Virus record (IMG/VR): IMGVR_UViG_3300018476_000014
Location: 1-64,000 of that record
DNA: 64,000 bases
Source of the DNA: a virus
Reading direction: 5' to 3' (one strand)
In this document: in pieces, positions 20,802 through 29,819 of the stretch
Numbering within the stretch: the stretch's first letter is position 1
How the letters are laid out: every line of letters begins with the position of its first letter
Notes under the pieces: generated by a model
Told to the model about the DNA's origin: nothing
Database searches by the model: none
The model's input: only the letters and a program-made list of their open reading frames with translations
Made by a program: the position numbers and the translations under genes

Positions 20802-22253
20802 ATGGCTACGATCGATTATGTAGCCCCACCTACAGTCGGCCGGTTCATGGACTCTGAAGCGTTCGCCCGCTTCATCATCGGACCGGTCGGCAGTGGCAAG
20901 ACCACCGGCGCCATCTTCGAGATCCTCAAACGCGCAGTCCAGCAGGCTCCCGGGCCTGATGGGATACGCCGCACCCGCTTCGCCATCGTCCGGCAGACGC
21001 TGCTGCAGCTGAAGATGACGGTGCTGCTGGATATCCTCTCCTGGCTGCGGCCGATCTGCGAGTACAAGGTTTCCGAGCAGCTGCTTAAAATTCGGTTCGG
21101 CGATGTGCTCTCCGAGTGGTACCTGATCCCGCTCGAGGACGAGGACGACCAGAAGCGGTTGTTGTCCATGCAGCTCACCGGCGCCTGGATGTCGGAAGCG
21201 ATCGAGATCGATGTCGGCCTGGTCGACGCGATCGCCGGCCGCTGCGGCAGGTTCCCGACTGCGGCGGCCGGTGGCTGCACCTGGTTCGGGCTGATCGGCG
21301 ACACCAACGCCCCCATCGAGGGTTCCGACTGGTGGCGGCTGTTCGAGGACGACAAGCCGCCGGACTGGCAGGTGTTCAAGCAGCCGTCCGGTCTCGACCC
21401 CATGGCCGAGAACCTGGAATGGCTGCTGCAGACGCCGACCACCATGCAGTTCCCGGTCACCGACCAGCGAAGACGGTCGCAGGGCAGGACGTACTACGAG
21501 CGCCTGTCGAGGGGTAAGAACCCCGACTGGATCAAGCGCTACGTGCATGCCGAATATGGGGAGGACCCGACCGGGACAGCCGTGTTCCGTGGTTCGTTCA
21601 AGCGATCGTTCCACGTGAAACGAAAGCTCTCGCCAGTGGTTGGGTACCCCATACTCATCGGGCAGGACTTTGGGAGGAGTCCGTGCTCGGTGATCTGCCA
21701 ACCCGATGCCTTTGGGCGTCTCCTCGTGCTGGAGGAAGTGATCGCCGAAGACATCGGGTTGGAGCTGCACGTCACCAAGGCGCTGAAGCCGGTGCTCTAC
21801 CAGGACCGCTTTGCCGGGATGAACATGGCTGCAGTAGGCGACCCCTCTGGCGTAGCGAAAGGAAATTTCCTTGAGGAGAACTCATTCGATGTCCTGCTCC
21901 GACTCGGCATCCCCGCCTTCCCGGCGTCGACCAACAACATCGACCCGCGTCTTGCCGCAGTGGAAACCCTACTCCTCCAACAGCGCGATGGAGGTCCAGC
22001 AATCGTCATCGATGAGGACCGCTGTCCCACTCTTATCCGAGCGCTTAACGGTGCCTATAGATTTGGGAAGACCAAAGCAGGAGTGACCAAGCCGCTGCCG
22101 GAAAAACTTCATCCCTGGTCCGACGTCGCAGACGCCCTCCAGTATGTCTGCCTGGCGGTCAACTCCGGGCTCTCGCAGTTCATCGCTAAGCGGATTCGTC
22201 CTCGTCCGGCAAGACGCCCGCCCCCACCAGTCTCGGCGAAGGGCTGGACGTAG
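20802..22253 (+). CDS. terL: Terminase large subunit
   Basis: 483 residues. Walker A GPVGSGKT (27-34) near the N-terminus, and an ATPase domain with LTGAWMSEAIEID in the region of the coupling motifs. The C-terminal nuclease domain begins near IGQDFGRSP (about 285-293), giving the first catalytic Asp of the RNase H-like fold. It packages genome DNA into the prohead through the portal. The last 68 bases overlap the 3' end of an antisense gene. Order terL, portal, scaffold, coat is standard for tailed phages. Confidence 0.92.
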   Translation: MATIDYVAPPTVGRFMDSEAFARFIIGPVGSGKTTGAIFEILKRAVQQAPGPDGIRRTRFAIVRQTLLQLKMTVLLDILSWLRPICEYKVSEQLLKIRFGDVLSEWYLIPLEDEDDQKRLLSMQLTGAWMSEAIEIDVGLVDAIAGRCGRFPTAAAGGCTWFGLIGDTNAPIEGSDWWRLFEDDKPPDWQVFKQPSGLDPMAENLEWLLQTPTTMQFPVTDQRRRSQGRTYYERLSRGKNPDWIKRYVHAEYGEDPTGTAVFRGSFKRSFHVKRKLSPVVGYPILIGQDFGRSPCSVICQPDAFGRLLVLEEVIAEDIGLELHVTKALKPVLYQDRFAGMNMAAVGDPSGVAKGNFLEENSFDVLLRLGIPAFPASTNNIDPRLAAVETLLLQQRDGGPAIVIDEDRCPTLIRALNGAYRFGKTKAGVTKPLPEKLHPWSDVADALQYVCLAVNSGLSQFIAKRIRPRPARRPPPPVSAKGWT

Positions 22254-22689
22254 CCTCGATGGTCAGCGGAGGCATCTCGGCCGACGTCGAGATGTTGATC
22301 GTCACGCCCGAGCCACCGCTGCCGAGCACGCTCTTGTCGCCGTCCAGCTCGCCCAGCCGGGCCAGGAAGCGCCCCGCCTCGACGCGCTGCGCCAGCGGGA
22401 TGTCGTCTCGTCCGAGATCGCGGATATACACCGAGAGCTGCGACTCGAGCCCTGTGGCGGCCTTCATCTTCACCCGTTCGCGGGTGTTCGACGCGGCCTG
22501 CCACTCGGCGGAAAGTGTGGCCACCATGTCGATGAACTTGGGGTTTTCCTGTATTCGCAGCCACTCTTCGTTGGTCAGCTGGTGGAGCTGCAGCAACTGT
22601 GGAATTTCCAGCACATCCATGGCGATTTCGCGCGCCAGCGTCGCAAGATCGACAGCAAAGATGAGGTTAACGTCAGACTGGTCTGTCAT
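22186..22689 (-). CDS. Antisense-oriented conserved phage protein (167 aa), possible small terminase
   Basis: Minus-strand gene embedded in the rightward late block. Codon use and sequence look real: NLIFAVDLATLAREIAMDV, NEEWLRIQENPKFIDMV, ERVKMKAATGLESQLSVYIR, PLAQRVEAGRFLARLGELDG. I recognise this as a family of phage proteins near terminase and portal genes with small-terminase-like features, though I cannot name it surely. The opposing frame over the same bases is Arg/Ser-rich and non-protein-like. The 3' end overlaps the terL 3' end by 68 bases (convergent). The ribosome site is weak (AGGAA, far upstream). How it is transcribed against the late promoter is unclear. Confidence 0.7.
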   Translation of the reverse strand: MTDQSDVNLIFAVDLATLAREIAMDVLEIPQLLQLHQLTNEEWLRIQENPKFIDMVATLSAEWQAASNTRERVKMKAATGLESQLSVYIRDLGRDDIPLAQRVEAGRFLARLGELDGDKSVLGSGGSGVTINISTSAEMPPLTIEATSSPSPRLVGAGVLPDEDESA

Positions 22690-22729
22690 GGCTGATTGGT
22701 GTATTCCTGAAAATTCATGGGGGTAGGGG

Positions 22730-24862
22730 ATGCCTGCTGCAGTTCTGCGTATCGTATCGCCTGACGATCTCTCGCAGCAAGAGACGGCGGCCGATGCTCA
22801 ACGCGTCGCTGCCGAAGATGCACTCAGCCGTGATGCGCAGCTCAACAACTCCCTTCTGGCTTTCATCGACAATGAATTCTCGACATTCGTCCGCCATCGT
22901 GACGGTGCCAGCGGCTGGTCCGACCGACTTGTGGCAGCGATGCGGGTCTTCAACGGCCAGTACGACACCACAAAACTTGCCGAGATCAGACGCTTTGGCG
23001 GGTCTGACATCTATGCCCGGCTCATCGCGACTAAGTGTCGGGGAGCGACGAGTCTTCTGCGTGACGTCTACCTTAACGCCGAGAAACCCTGGGGCCTGAA
23101 GCCGACGCCGAACCCGACGCTGCCCGACGACATCATGGGCGACGTGGCCAACCTGGTGCAGGTCGAAGTCGGCACCATGACCCGGCTCGGCGAGCCGCCC
23201 GATGAGAACGCCGTCCGCGATCGTGTTCAGTCGCTCACCCTGTCAGCCAAGCGCGCCGCCATCAAGCGCGCCAGAATCGAAGCTGAGGCTGCCTTCACCA
23301 AGGTCGATGACATCCTGGTCGAGGGCGGGTTCTACGAGGCCATGGCCTCGTTCCTGGTCGATCTGCCACTGTTCCCGTTTGCCTGCATCAAGGGACCGAT
23401 CGTGCGGATCGTGCCGCGTGTCACCTGGACGCAGGGACGGGCGGTGGTCGAGAACAAGCCGAAAATGTTCTGGAACCGCATTTCGCCGTTCGATGTGTGG
23501 TGGACCCCGGGCGTCTCCAACGTGGCGGACGCCGCGGTGATCGAGCGCACCCGGGTGACCCGTCAGGACCTGAACCAGCTTCTCAACCTGCCTGGATACA
23601 ACACAGCAGCGATCCGCGAGGTGCTGCAATGGTATGGCCAGTCTGGTTACGTCGAAGCGAACGCCTCGACATCCGATACTCCTCGAGCGGTCATGGAGTC
23701 GCGCGAAGACCCGCGCATGAACCAGTCCGGCATGATGGACATGCTGGAATACCATGGCTACGTGCAGGGCAGGATCTTGCTCGACTATGGATTCACGGCG
23801 CAGCAAGTCCCCGAACCGTTGCAGGACTACTTCGTCGACGTGTTCAAGATCGGTCGCTACATCATCAAGGTGCAGCTTTCGCCCTCACTTCGAAAGAGGC
23901 CGCCATACTACGTCACGTCCTTCGAGAAGGTGCCGGGGACAGTCGTCGGCAACGCCTTGCCGGATATCCTAAGTGATATCCAGGACGCCACGAATGCGGC
24001 ACTACGGTCGCTGATCAACAACATGAGCATTGCCAGCGGCCCCCAGGTCGTTGTCAATGACGACCGCATTGCTGAAAACGAGAACGGCGACGAGCTTTAT
24101 CCGTGGAAGCGGTGGCACGTTCAGACAGATCCGCTTGGCGCCAACAACGGCCAGGCCCCGATCAGCTTCTTCCAACCCAACAGCAACGCCCAGGAACTCC
24201 TTGTCGTCTACGAAAAGTTCACTCAGATCGCTGACGAACTCAGCGCTATACCTCGATATATTACTGGTTCTGACCGCATGGGTGGCGCTGGCCGGACTGC
24301 TAGTGGTCTTGCAATGCTCATGGGTAATTCCGCAAAAATACTCCAGACAGTGGCAGCCAACATCGACGGCGACGTTATTGAGCCTGCCGTAAACGAACTC
24401 TACGACATGATCATGCTGACCGATCAGACCGGCTTGCTCAGGGGCGACGAGTCGATCGAGGTGCTCGGCGTCAACGTCGCCATGCAGCGCGAGACACAGC
24501 GCCAGCGCCAGCTGGAATTCCTCCAAATTACCGCGAATCCGATCGATTCGCAGATCATGGGTATCCGTGGCCGCGCCAATGTGCTGAGACCGGTCGCCGA
24601 CGGTATCGGCCTCGATGGCGAGAACGTCGTTCCTCCGGACGAGGAAATCGCAGCACAGATGGCCGGACCCGGCGGACCGCAGGGTGGGCCGCCTGGGGCT
24701 CCTCCAGGAGCACCGGCGGGACCCCCTGGAGGGGGAGGGGCACCACCCACCGCACCGGGCGGTGCCCCCACCGGCCCGCAAGGACCGCAGACCAACGTGG
24801 TCGGCAAGACGCCCGGCGCCGGTCCCGGCACCGCAGTGAACCCAACGCAAGGCCCAGGCTAG
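22730..24862 (+). CDS. Portal protein
   Basis: 710 residues, the usual size for large podovirus-type portals. Recognisable features are the N-terminal region with DNEFSTFVRHRDGASGW, DPRMNQSGMMDMLEYHGYV, and the portal-like helix region SDIQDATNAALRSLINNM followed by GSDRMGGAGRTASGLAMLMG. The C-terminal 60 residues are Gly/Pro/Ala-rich repeats (GGPPGAPPGAPAGPPG) and probably disordered. It forms the dodecameric ring at one vertex through which DNA is packaged and ejected. Confidence 0.9.
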   Translation: MPAAVLRIVSPDDLSQQETAADAQRVAAEDALSRDAQLNNSLLAFIDNEFSTFVRHRDGASGWSDRLVAAMRVFNGQYDTTKLAEIRRFGGSDIYARLIATKCRGATSLLRDVYLNAEKPWGLKPTPNPTLPDDIMGDVANLVQVEVGTMTRLGEPPDENAVRDRVQSLTLSAKRAAIKRARIEAEAAFTKVDDILVEGGFYEAMASFLVDLPLFPFACIKGPIVRIVPRVTWTQGRAVVENKPKMFWNRISPFDVWWTPGVSNVADAAVIERTRVTRQDLNQLLNLPGYNTAAIREVLQWYGQSGYVEANASTSDTPRAVMESREDPRMNQSGMMDMLEYHGYVQGRILLDYGFTAQQVPEPLQDYFVDVFKIGRYIIKVQLSPSLRKRPPYYVTSFEKVPGTVVGNALPDILSDIQDATNAALRSLINNMSIASGPQVVVNDDRIAENENGDELYPWKRWHVQTDPLGANNGQAPISFFQPNSNAQELLVVYEKFTQIADELSAIPRYITGSDRMGGAGRTASGLAMLMGNSAKILQTVAANIDGDVIEPAVNELYDMIMLTDQTGLLRGDESIEVLGVNVAMQRETQRQRQLEFLQITANPIDSQIMGIRGRANVLRPVADGIGLDGENVVPPDEEIAAQMAGPGGPQGGPPGAPPGAPAGPPGGGGAPPTAPGGAPTGPQGPQTNVVGKTPGAGPGTAVNPTQGPG

Positions 24863-24872
24863 GAGACCCGCC

Positions 24873-25094
24873 ATGGCACCGACAAAGAAATCCACTTCCA
24901 AGCCGGCCGGCAAATTCAAGATCGAGGCCGGGCCGAGCGGCAAGATGCAGAGCTTCAAGGGCGTCGGCGACCAGCAGCCGGGCGTGTCCGCGGTGACTGC
25001 CAAGAACGCCGGCAAGAAATGGTCCGGTCCCTCGACGGGCGGCTCCGGCAAGATGCAGAAGTTCACGCCGGTCAAAGCCGTCAAGAAGGCCTGA
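24873..25094 (+). CDS. Small basic Lys/Gly-rich protein (73 aa)
   Basis: Lys, Gly and Ser-rich with an internal repeat: GPSGKMQSFKGV and TGGSGKMQKFTPV. Immediately after the portal gene and before two similar basic proteins. Perhaps a head-associated or DNA-contacting protein; no family recognised. Confidence 0.65.
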   Translation: MAPTKKSTSKPAGKFKIEAGPSGKMQSFKGVGDQQPGVSAVTAKNAGKKWSGPSTGGSGKMQKFTPVKAVKKA

Positions 25095-25098
25095 CGAC

Positions 25099-25431
25099 GT
25101 GGCCCGCGCTCCGCGTGCCAAAGTTTCCAAGACGTCCGGCCAGGGTATCTCGCGGCTCAGCTACCAGAAGGGCCGGGCGCTCGGAAACAAGAACACGGCG
25201 ACGCCCGGCGATTTGACGCCGGCCAAGTTCAGTGCTGGCGACATGAAGGGTCCAGGCTCGACCGGCGGCGGGCGCAGCTACGGCAAGGGTGAGGGTGGTG
25301 CCGGCGACATCAACATCTCCTACGGCGGCACGATCCGCCCGTCCGACATCGAGGACGTCAAGGCGCTCGGCAAGATGGACATCCCGAAGGGCAAGGCGCT
25401 CGGGCCGACCAAGACGAAGCAGCTGAAATGA
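25099..25431 (+). CDS. Basic Gly-rich protein (110 aa, GTG start)
   Basis: GTG at 25099, four bases after the previous stop. Lys/Gly-rich, low complexity, with KALGKMDIPKGKALG near the end. Coupled by ATGA to the next gene. Unknown; same style as its neighbours. Confidence 0.6.
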   Translation: MARAPRAKVSKTSGQGISRLSYQKGRALGNKNTATPGDLTPAKFSAGDMKGPGSTGGGRSYGKGEGGAGDINISYGGTIRPSDIEDVKALGKMDIPKGKALGPTKTKQLK

Positions 25432-25595
25432 AGCCCGGCAAGAAGACCCGTCCACTGCCGACGCGCGGCGGGTTGAACGACCTGGCCAAGACCCAACACA
25501 CGATCAGCGACTACTCGAAAGCCTCGCCGATGGGGTCGACGGAGAAGACCCCGACGGTGATGCAAGCCTTGCGCAATCCGCGTAAGGGGAGGTAA
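25428..25595 (+). CDS. Small basic protein (55 aa)
   Basis: Starts in an ATGA overlap and ends in a TAATG overlap with the next gene. Sequence MKPGKKTRPLPTRGGLNDLA, with a basic end RNPRKGR. Third of three consecutive small basic proteins between portal and scaffold. Unknown function. Confidence 0.6.
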   Translation: MKPGKKTRPLPTRGGLNDLAKTQHTISDYSKASPMGSTEKTPTVMQALRNPRKGR

Positions 25596-25852
25596 TGCCC
25601 GATACAGCCAAGCTCGTGCAGATGGCGATGCTGGTACGGGCGCAGGCTCCGGAAGCCTGGGAGGGGTTCGTTTTGGCGTTTCGGGAGTACGCGGCGGCGA
25701 CCGCTGCAGAGATGGTGCGTTGTCCGCCGGACCAGCTGGCGAAAGCGCAGGGTATGGCGCAGATCGCGCACGAGCTAGCCCAGACGCTGATGAACGCGCC
25801 GAGGATACACGAGCGAGCGCGAGAGGCAGGACGTCATGGCCGACAACCCTAA
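25595..25852 (+). CDS. Unknown helical protein before the scaffold (85 aa)
   Basis: Helical and Ala-rich (LVRAQAPEAWEGFVLAFREY, MAQIAHELAQTLMNAP). Overlaps the scaffold gene by 17 bases. Position suggests a head-assembly accessory. Confidence 0.65.
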   Translation: MPDTAKLVQMAMLVRAQAPEAWEGFVLAFREYAAATAAEMVRCPPDQLAKAQGMAQIAHELAQTLMNAPRIHERAREAGRHGRQP

Positions 25853-26858
25853 CCCGCAGGAAGCCAGCCAGCTTCCCGAACAGCTGCGGCGTCAGATCGC
25901 CGAGGCCGACCAGATCCGTGCCGACATCGCGGCACCCACGGAAGAGACTCCGGCTGCTCCGACCGAGACGCCGGCGTCTCCCAGTCCTCAGCCGACTGAC
26001 CACCCTCAATCGGCTGAGGACGACCAGACCTGGGAGCAGCGGTACAAGTCGCTGCACGGGCGGTTCGAGAACACCCAGCGCTCGAACCAGCAGATGTCCG
26101 AGCGCATGACGCAGATGGAGCAGCTCATCGCGTCCATGCAGGCGCGCGGCCATGAGCCGGAACGTCCGGATGCCGCGGTGCCGATAACCAAGCCGAAGCT
26201 GGTCACCGACCAGGAGGCGTCGGACTACGGCGAGGAGATGCTGACCGTCGTCGGCAAACGTGCCCGCGAGGAATTCTTTCCTGAGTTCGAGCAACTCGCA
26301 GCCCGCCTGAAGCGTATCGAGAGCCGTGTCGACGGGGCCGCGCAGGTCATCGACAACTCGCAGAAGATGAACGTCTACCAGACGCTGCAACAGCAGATCC
26401 CCGACTGGAAGACGATCAACAAGTCGGACGAGTTCAAGGCATGGCTCGGCCGGCCCGACGATTTTTCGGGCCGCCGACGCATGGATATGCTGAAAGAGGC
26501 GTTCGATAGACACGAGCCAGGACGCGTGCTAGCGTTCTTTCGGGGATTTTTGACTGAGGCTACCGGCACCCCGCCAAACAATTCGAGCCCAGGGAATTCA
26601 GCGCCCCCTCTTGCCAACGGCCAAACCGGTCAAGGCAACGGCAGCGGGAAACCCTCCCTCGAAGACTTTGCGGCACCCGGTAGAGCCAGGTCGGCGCCGC
26701 AGGAATTGCCGCCCGATAAGCCCATCTACACGTCCGCCTTCATCACGAAGTTCATGGCAGACAAGCGTACGGGCAAATATCGAGGCCGCGAGGCCGACGC
26801 AGATGCAATCGAGCGCGACATCTACCAGGCACAGCATGAGGGGCGGATCTCACCGTAA
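25836..26858 (+). CDS. Putative scaffolding protein
   Basis: 340 residues directly before the coat gene, the canonical place. Acidic Pro/Thr/Glu-rich start, then a coiled coil (residues 65-105, RYKSLHGRFENTQRSNQQMS and MTQMEQLIAS), a helical middle, and a charged C-terminal region (TSAFITKFMADKRTGKYRGR) that would contact coat protein. No protease domain is visible, so processing is not predicted. Confidence 0.75.
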   Translation: MADNPNPQEASQLPEQLRRQIAEADQIRADIAAPTEETPAAPTETPASPSPQPTDHPQSAEDDQTWEQRYKSLHGRFENTQRSNQQMSERMTQMEQLIASMQARGHEPERPDAAVPITKPKLVTDQEASDYGEEMLTVVGKRAREEFFPEFEQLAARLKRIESRVDGAAQVIDNSQKMNVYQTLQQQIPDWKTINKSDEFKAWLGRPDDFSGRRRMDMLKEAFDRHEPGRVLAFFRGFLTEATGTPPNNSSPGNSAPPLANGQTGQGNGSGKPSLEDFAAPGRARSAPQELPPDKPIYTSAFITKFMADKRTGKYRGREADADAIERDIYQAQHEGRISP

Positions 26859-26883
26859 TCGCTAAGAGCGAACGAGGACCGCC

Positions 26884-27879
26884 ATGGCATATCCTGTAGC
26901 AGGTGCGGGCACGACCCCACCCATCTATCCGACTGGCTCAGCAACACCCAATCCGGCTTACTCCGGTACCTTCATCCCCGTCCTGTGGTCGACCAAGCTT
27001 ATAGAGAAATTCTATGCATCGACCGTACTGGCGGCGATTTCCAACACCGACTACGAAGGCGAAATCAAGAACAAGGGCGACAAGGTCGAGATCCGGACCA
27101 AGCCCACGATCACCATCAAGGATTACAGAGCTGACGGCTTGCTCGAGATCGAGCGCCCGTCCTCGAACATTGTCGAGCTACCCATCGACAAGGGCAAATA
27201 CTTCAACCTCATCCTCGATGACGTCATGGAGATCCAGTCGGACCTCAACATGATGAACCTGTGGAGCGACGACGCTGCACAGCAGTTCAAGATCGTTGTC
27301 GACCGTGAAGTCCTGCTCGGCCTGCTCGGCCAGGCGGACACCAAGAACAAGGGCCTCACCGCGGGCCTGATCTCCAACAACATCAATCTCGGTGTTACCG
27401 GCACGCCGATCCAGGTTGTCGCTCGCAACCCTGCTGGCACCGCCGGCAAGGTCGAGATCATTGACATCCTGGTTCGCCTCGGGCAGGCGCTCGATGAGCA
27501 GAACATCCCCGAGACTGGACGTTGGGTCGTGCTTCCGGCCTGGATCTCATCGCAGATCAAGATGTCGGAGCTGCGGGACGCGTCGCTCACCGGTGACTCG
27601 GTGTCGATTCTGCGCAACGGGCGGCTGGGGATGGTTGATCGTTTCACCATCTACGTCAGCAATCTCCTGCCGTCCGGCGTCCCCGCCGGCCTCGCCGCTG
27701 GCGAGTGGGTGATCTACGCAGGTACCCAGCACGGGCTGACGTTTGCGTCGCAGATCAACAAGGTCGAGACACTGCGTTCCGAGATGACGTTCGGCACCCT
27801 GCTGCGTGGCCTTCAGGTCTACGGCTACAAGGTGCTCGACGGCAAAGCGCTTGCCCAGGCAATCGTCACTCCGGGTTGA
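26884..27879 (+). CDS. Major capsid (coat) protein, P22-like
   Basis: 331 residues. Recognisable signature of P22-type coat proteins: YSGTFIPVLWSTKLIEKFYA, TVLAAISNTDYEGEIKNKGD, VEIRTKPTITIKDY, and PIDKGKYFNLILDDV. Forms the icosahedral shell. Its stop codon lies inside palindrome site 15 and is followed by a strong hairpin, so late transcription is probably reduced after this highly needed gene. Confidence 0.9.
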   Translation: MAYPVAGAGTTPPIYPTGSATPNPAYSGTFIPVLWSTKLIEKFYASTVLAAISNTDYEGEIKNKGDKVEIRTKPTITIKDYRADGLLEIERPSSNIVELPIDKGKYFNLILDDVMEIQSDLNMMNLWSDDAAQQFKIVVDREVLLGLLGQADTKNKGLTAGLISNNINLGVTGTPIQVVARNPAGTAGKVEIIDILVRLGQALDEQNIPETGRWVVLPAWISSQIKMSELRDASLTGDSVSILRNGRLGMVDRFTIYVSNLLPSGVPAGLAAGEWVIYAGTQHGLTFASQINKVETLRSEMTFGTLLRGLQVYGYKVLDGKALAQAIVTPG

Positions 27880-27891
27880 ACCGGGTTTAAC
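27875..27891. promoter_or_regulatory. GTTNAAC-family palindrome, site 15, at the coat stop codon
   Basis: gttgaaccgggtttaac, both halves perfect, contains the coat TGA and abuts the terminator hairpin. Confidence 0.7.
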
Positions 27892-27916
27892 TGACCGGCA
27901 GAATTCTGCCGGTCAG
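27891..27916 (+). terminator. Terminator hairpin after the coat gene
   Basis: CTGACCGGCAGAATTC plus its complement: a perfect 26-bp palindrome followed by TCCCTGTTTCTT. Typical partial terminator after a coat gene. Confidence 0.75.
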
Positions 27917-27939
27917 TCCCTGTTTCTTGGAGGCTACGA

Positions 27940-28302
27940 ATGCCAGCAGCACTGGAAACCGTAGGTCAGTACCTCAAGGAGTGCCGCGTTCTCCTGCAAG
28001 ACGAGAACGTGCCTTATCGGTACGAGGACGCCGAACTCGTGGAGGCGATGAACATCGCCTTGATGGAGGCTCGGCGTCTTCGTGCTGACCTGTTTCTGCC
28101 ACTGTTCGAAGTGCCGTATTTCACCTCGACCGGCACCATAGACACGACCGCCAAGGTAACGCTCGACCCGATGTACCGGTCGAGCCTGGTCTACTACATC
28201 GTCGGCCGCGCGCAATTGCGGGACGATGAAGCCACCACCGATCAGCGCGCCACGGCGATGCTCGGCAAGTTCACCCAGCAACTGTTGTCGATCGCCTCAT
28301 GA
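27940..28302 (+). CDS. Head-completion/adaptor-type protein (120 aa)
   Basis: Follows GGAGG. Helical (TVGQYLKECRVLLQDENVPY, ELVEAMNIALMEARRLRADL). Sits right after the coat gene, a usual adaptor position, and belongs to a phage family of this size known by location. Overlaps the next gene (ATGA). Confidence 0.65.
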   Translation: MPAALETVGQYLKECRVLLQDENVPYRYEDAELVEAMNIALMEARRLRADLFLPLFEVPYFTSTGTIDTTAKVTLDPMYRSSLVYYIVGRAQLRDDEATTDQRATAMLGKFTQQLLSIAS

Positions 28303-29027
28303 GCTGCCAGCCCTCCGAACGCATTATGCAGACCATCCGGGTCAGTGTTCCGGGGGTCACCGACGATCTGCTGAGACTGCAGATGTTCAACGTCATGGAC
28401 GAGTTCCTGCGACGGACCAACGCCTGGCAGCACCTCGAGGACATCGAGCTTATCGAAGGCGAGACGAATTACGACATACCGACCCCGGCTGGCTCCGAAG
28501 TGGTGCGCTGGCTGGGCGTCAGCCACAAGCAGACTCCGATAACGGCGTCGCCGGCGCAGAGCGGTGTCACCATGTCGTCGCTGGGCACGCTGGTTCCGGA
28601 CCTGACATTTCCGGACGGCGACGCATCGTATCTGCCTGCGGCCACCGATCTCCACCCCGGCACAGGGGTGTTCACCTACACGGTGTACCGGCCCAACTAC
28701 ATCTCGATCAGCGGCGCGCCGTCGGCCGAGGACGTCAAGTTTCCGCTGGTCGTCGCGCTGGCGCTGACCGTCGGCAAGAGTTGCCTGGAGTGCGAGGACT
28801 GCGGGGATTGGGACGTCCCGGAATACATGTGGGACATGTTCTTCCAGGACTGGAACGATGGCACGCTGGGCCGGCTCTACGCCATGCCTGCCAAGCCGTG
28901 GTCGAGCCCGACGCACGCCCAGTACCACTTGAAGCGATTCCGCAATCAGATGGCATTCCGGATGCAGGAAGCACGCCGGGGTTACGTCTGGAACATGCCC
29001 GCGTGGCGCTTTCCGCGGGGCTGGTGA
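28299..29027 (+). CDS. Head-tail adaptor / tubular-type protein (242 aa)
   Basis: Contains VSVPGVTDDLLRLQMFNVMD and FLRRTNAWQHLEDIELIEGE, the helical-then-strand pattern of gatekeeper/adaptor proteins in podovirus-like phages, followed by YDIPTPAGSEVVRWLGV. The next gene starts in the following base. Probable neck component. Confidence 0.6.
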   Translation: MSCQPSERIMQTIRVSVPGVTDDLLRLQMFNVMDEFLRRTNAWQHLEDIELIEGETNYDIPTPAGSEVVRWLGVSHKQTPITASPAQSGVTMSSLGTLVPDLTFPDGDASYLPAATDLHPGTGVFTYTVYRPNYISISGAPSAEDVKFPLVVALALTVGKSCLECEDCGDWDVPEYMWDMFFQDWNDGTLGRLYAMPAKPWSSPTHAQYHLKRFRNQMAFRMQEARRGYVWNMPAWRFPRGW

Positions 29028-29441
29028 ATGAACAACATCTACAACGTCGCCCGCGTCGACTTGCTGACCGGAAGCTTCAGCTGGCCGGGGATCGATGCGC
29101 GCCTGGTCGCCTGGTCCAGCGCCCAGGACTTCGATGAACTTGACGAAACTGTGGCTGACATATCGGCACGCGCCGGCCAGATAGTCGGCTACTCAGACCC
29201 GATCACTGTGCAGTCGGTCTCGCCAAACGGCACTGCGCAGACCAACCAGGTGCTGATTCCGATCAGCGCCGTCGGTCCCCCGGTGACGTGGTTCACCATG
29301 GTGAAGCACGCCCCGGTGCAGGCGGATGCGCAGCTGGTCCTCTACATCGATGAGGCGGAGGGTTTGCCCTTCGATCATCGCGGCCTCGACATCGTCGTGC
29401 AGCCAGACTGGCTGCAGCAACGAGGATGGTGGAGGCCGTGA
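29028..29441 (+). CDS. Unknown structural-region protein (137 aa)
   Basis: Begins one base after the preceding stop. Strand-rich (LTGSFSWPGIDARLVAWSS, VLIPISAVGPPVTWFTMV), suggesting a small beta domain of neck or fibre-attachment type. No family recognised. Confidence 0.6.
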   Translation: MNNIYNVARVDLLTGSFSWPGIDARLVAWSSAQDFDELDETVADISARAGQIVGYSDPITVQSVSPNGTAQTNQVLIPISAVGPPVTWFTMVKHAPVQADAQLVLYIDEAEGLPFDHRGLDIVVQPDWLQQRGWWRP

Positions 29442-29819
29442 ATGGATTACCGGTGGATCGCTGACGACCCGTATCGATCCTACTTCGGCCATCCGTACCT
29501 GCCGGCTGGCTACGATTCGATGTCGATCGGCACGGATGAGGTCAATGCGCCCGGCGAGAACTGGCCGGTGTGGCCGGTCTACTACGACACCTTCATCGGA
29601 CTCTCCGTGGTTATCATGACCGACTCGATGCAGCAGGTGTTCGACACTGGTTGCCCGGACCTGATCGTGCCCTGCGAGAACTGGACGACCGTTCTTCCGC
29701 ACGAGGAGCACACGCTGGTCATCCGGCCTGATTGGTATGAGCGGGAGGTAGCGTCGCAGAACAACGTGCTGGTCTTCCCGCGCGAAGTGCGGACACAGGA
29801 GGTGAAAAAGGCCGGATGA
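29442..29819 (+). CDS. Unknown structural-region protein (125 aa)
   Basis: Aromatic and acidic (MDYRWIADDPYRSYFGHPYL), strand-rich. In a chain of genes with 0-4 base spacing between coat and fibre genes; probably a neck or baseplate component. Confidence 0.6.
   Translation: MDYRWIADDPYRSYFGHPYLPAGYDSMSIGTDEVNAPGENWPVWPVYYDTFIGLSVVIMTDSMQQVFDTGCPDLIVPCENWTTVLPHEEHTLVIRPDWYEREVASQNNVLVFPREVRTQEVKKAG

Noticed and set aside
20787-21770. Long minus-strand reading frame under terL
   Set aside because: Shadow of the terminase codons; composition is typical of GC-rich antisense frames.
24002-26513. Two long minus-strand reading frames under portal and scaffold genes
   Set aside because: Arg/Leu/Pro-rich antisense frames; the sense genes are clearly real.
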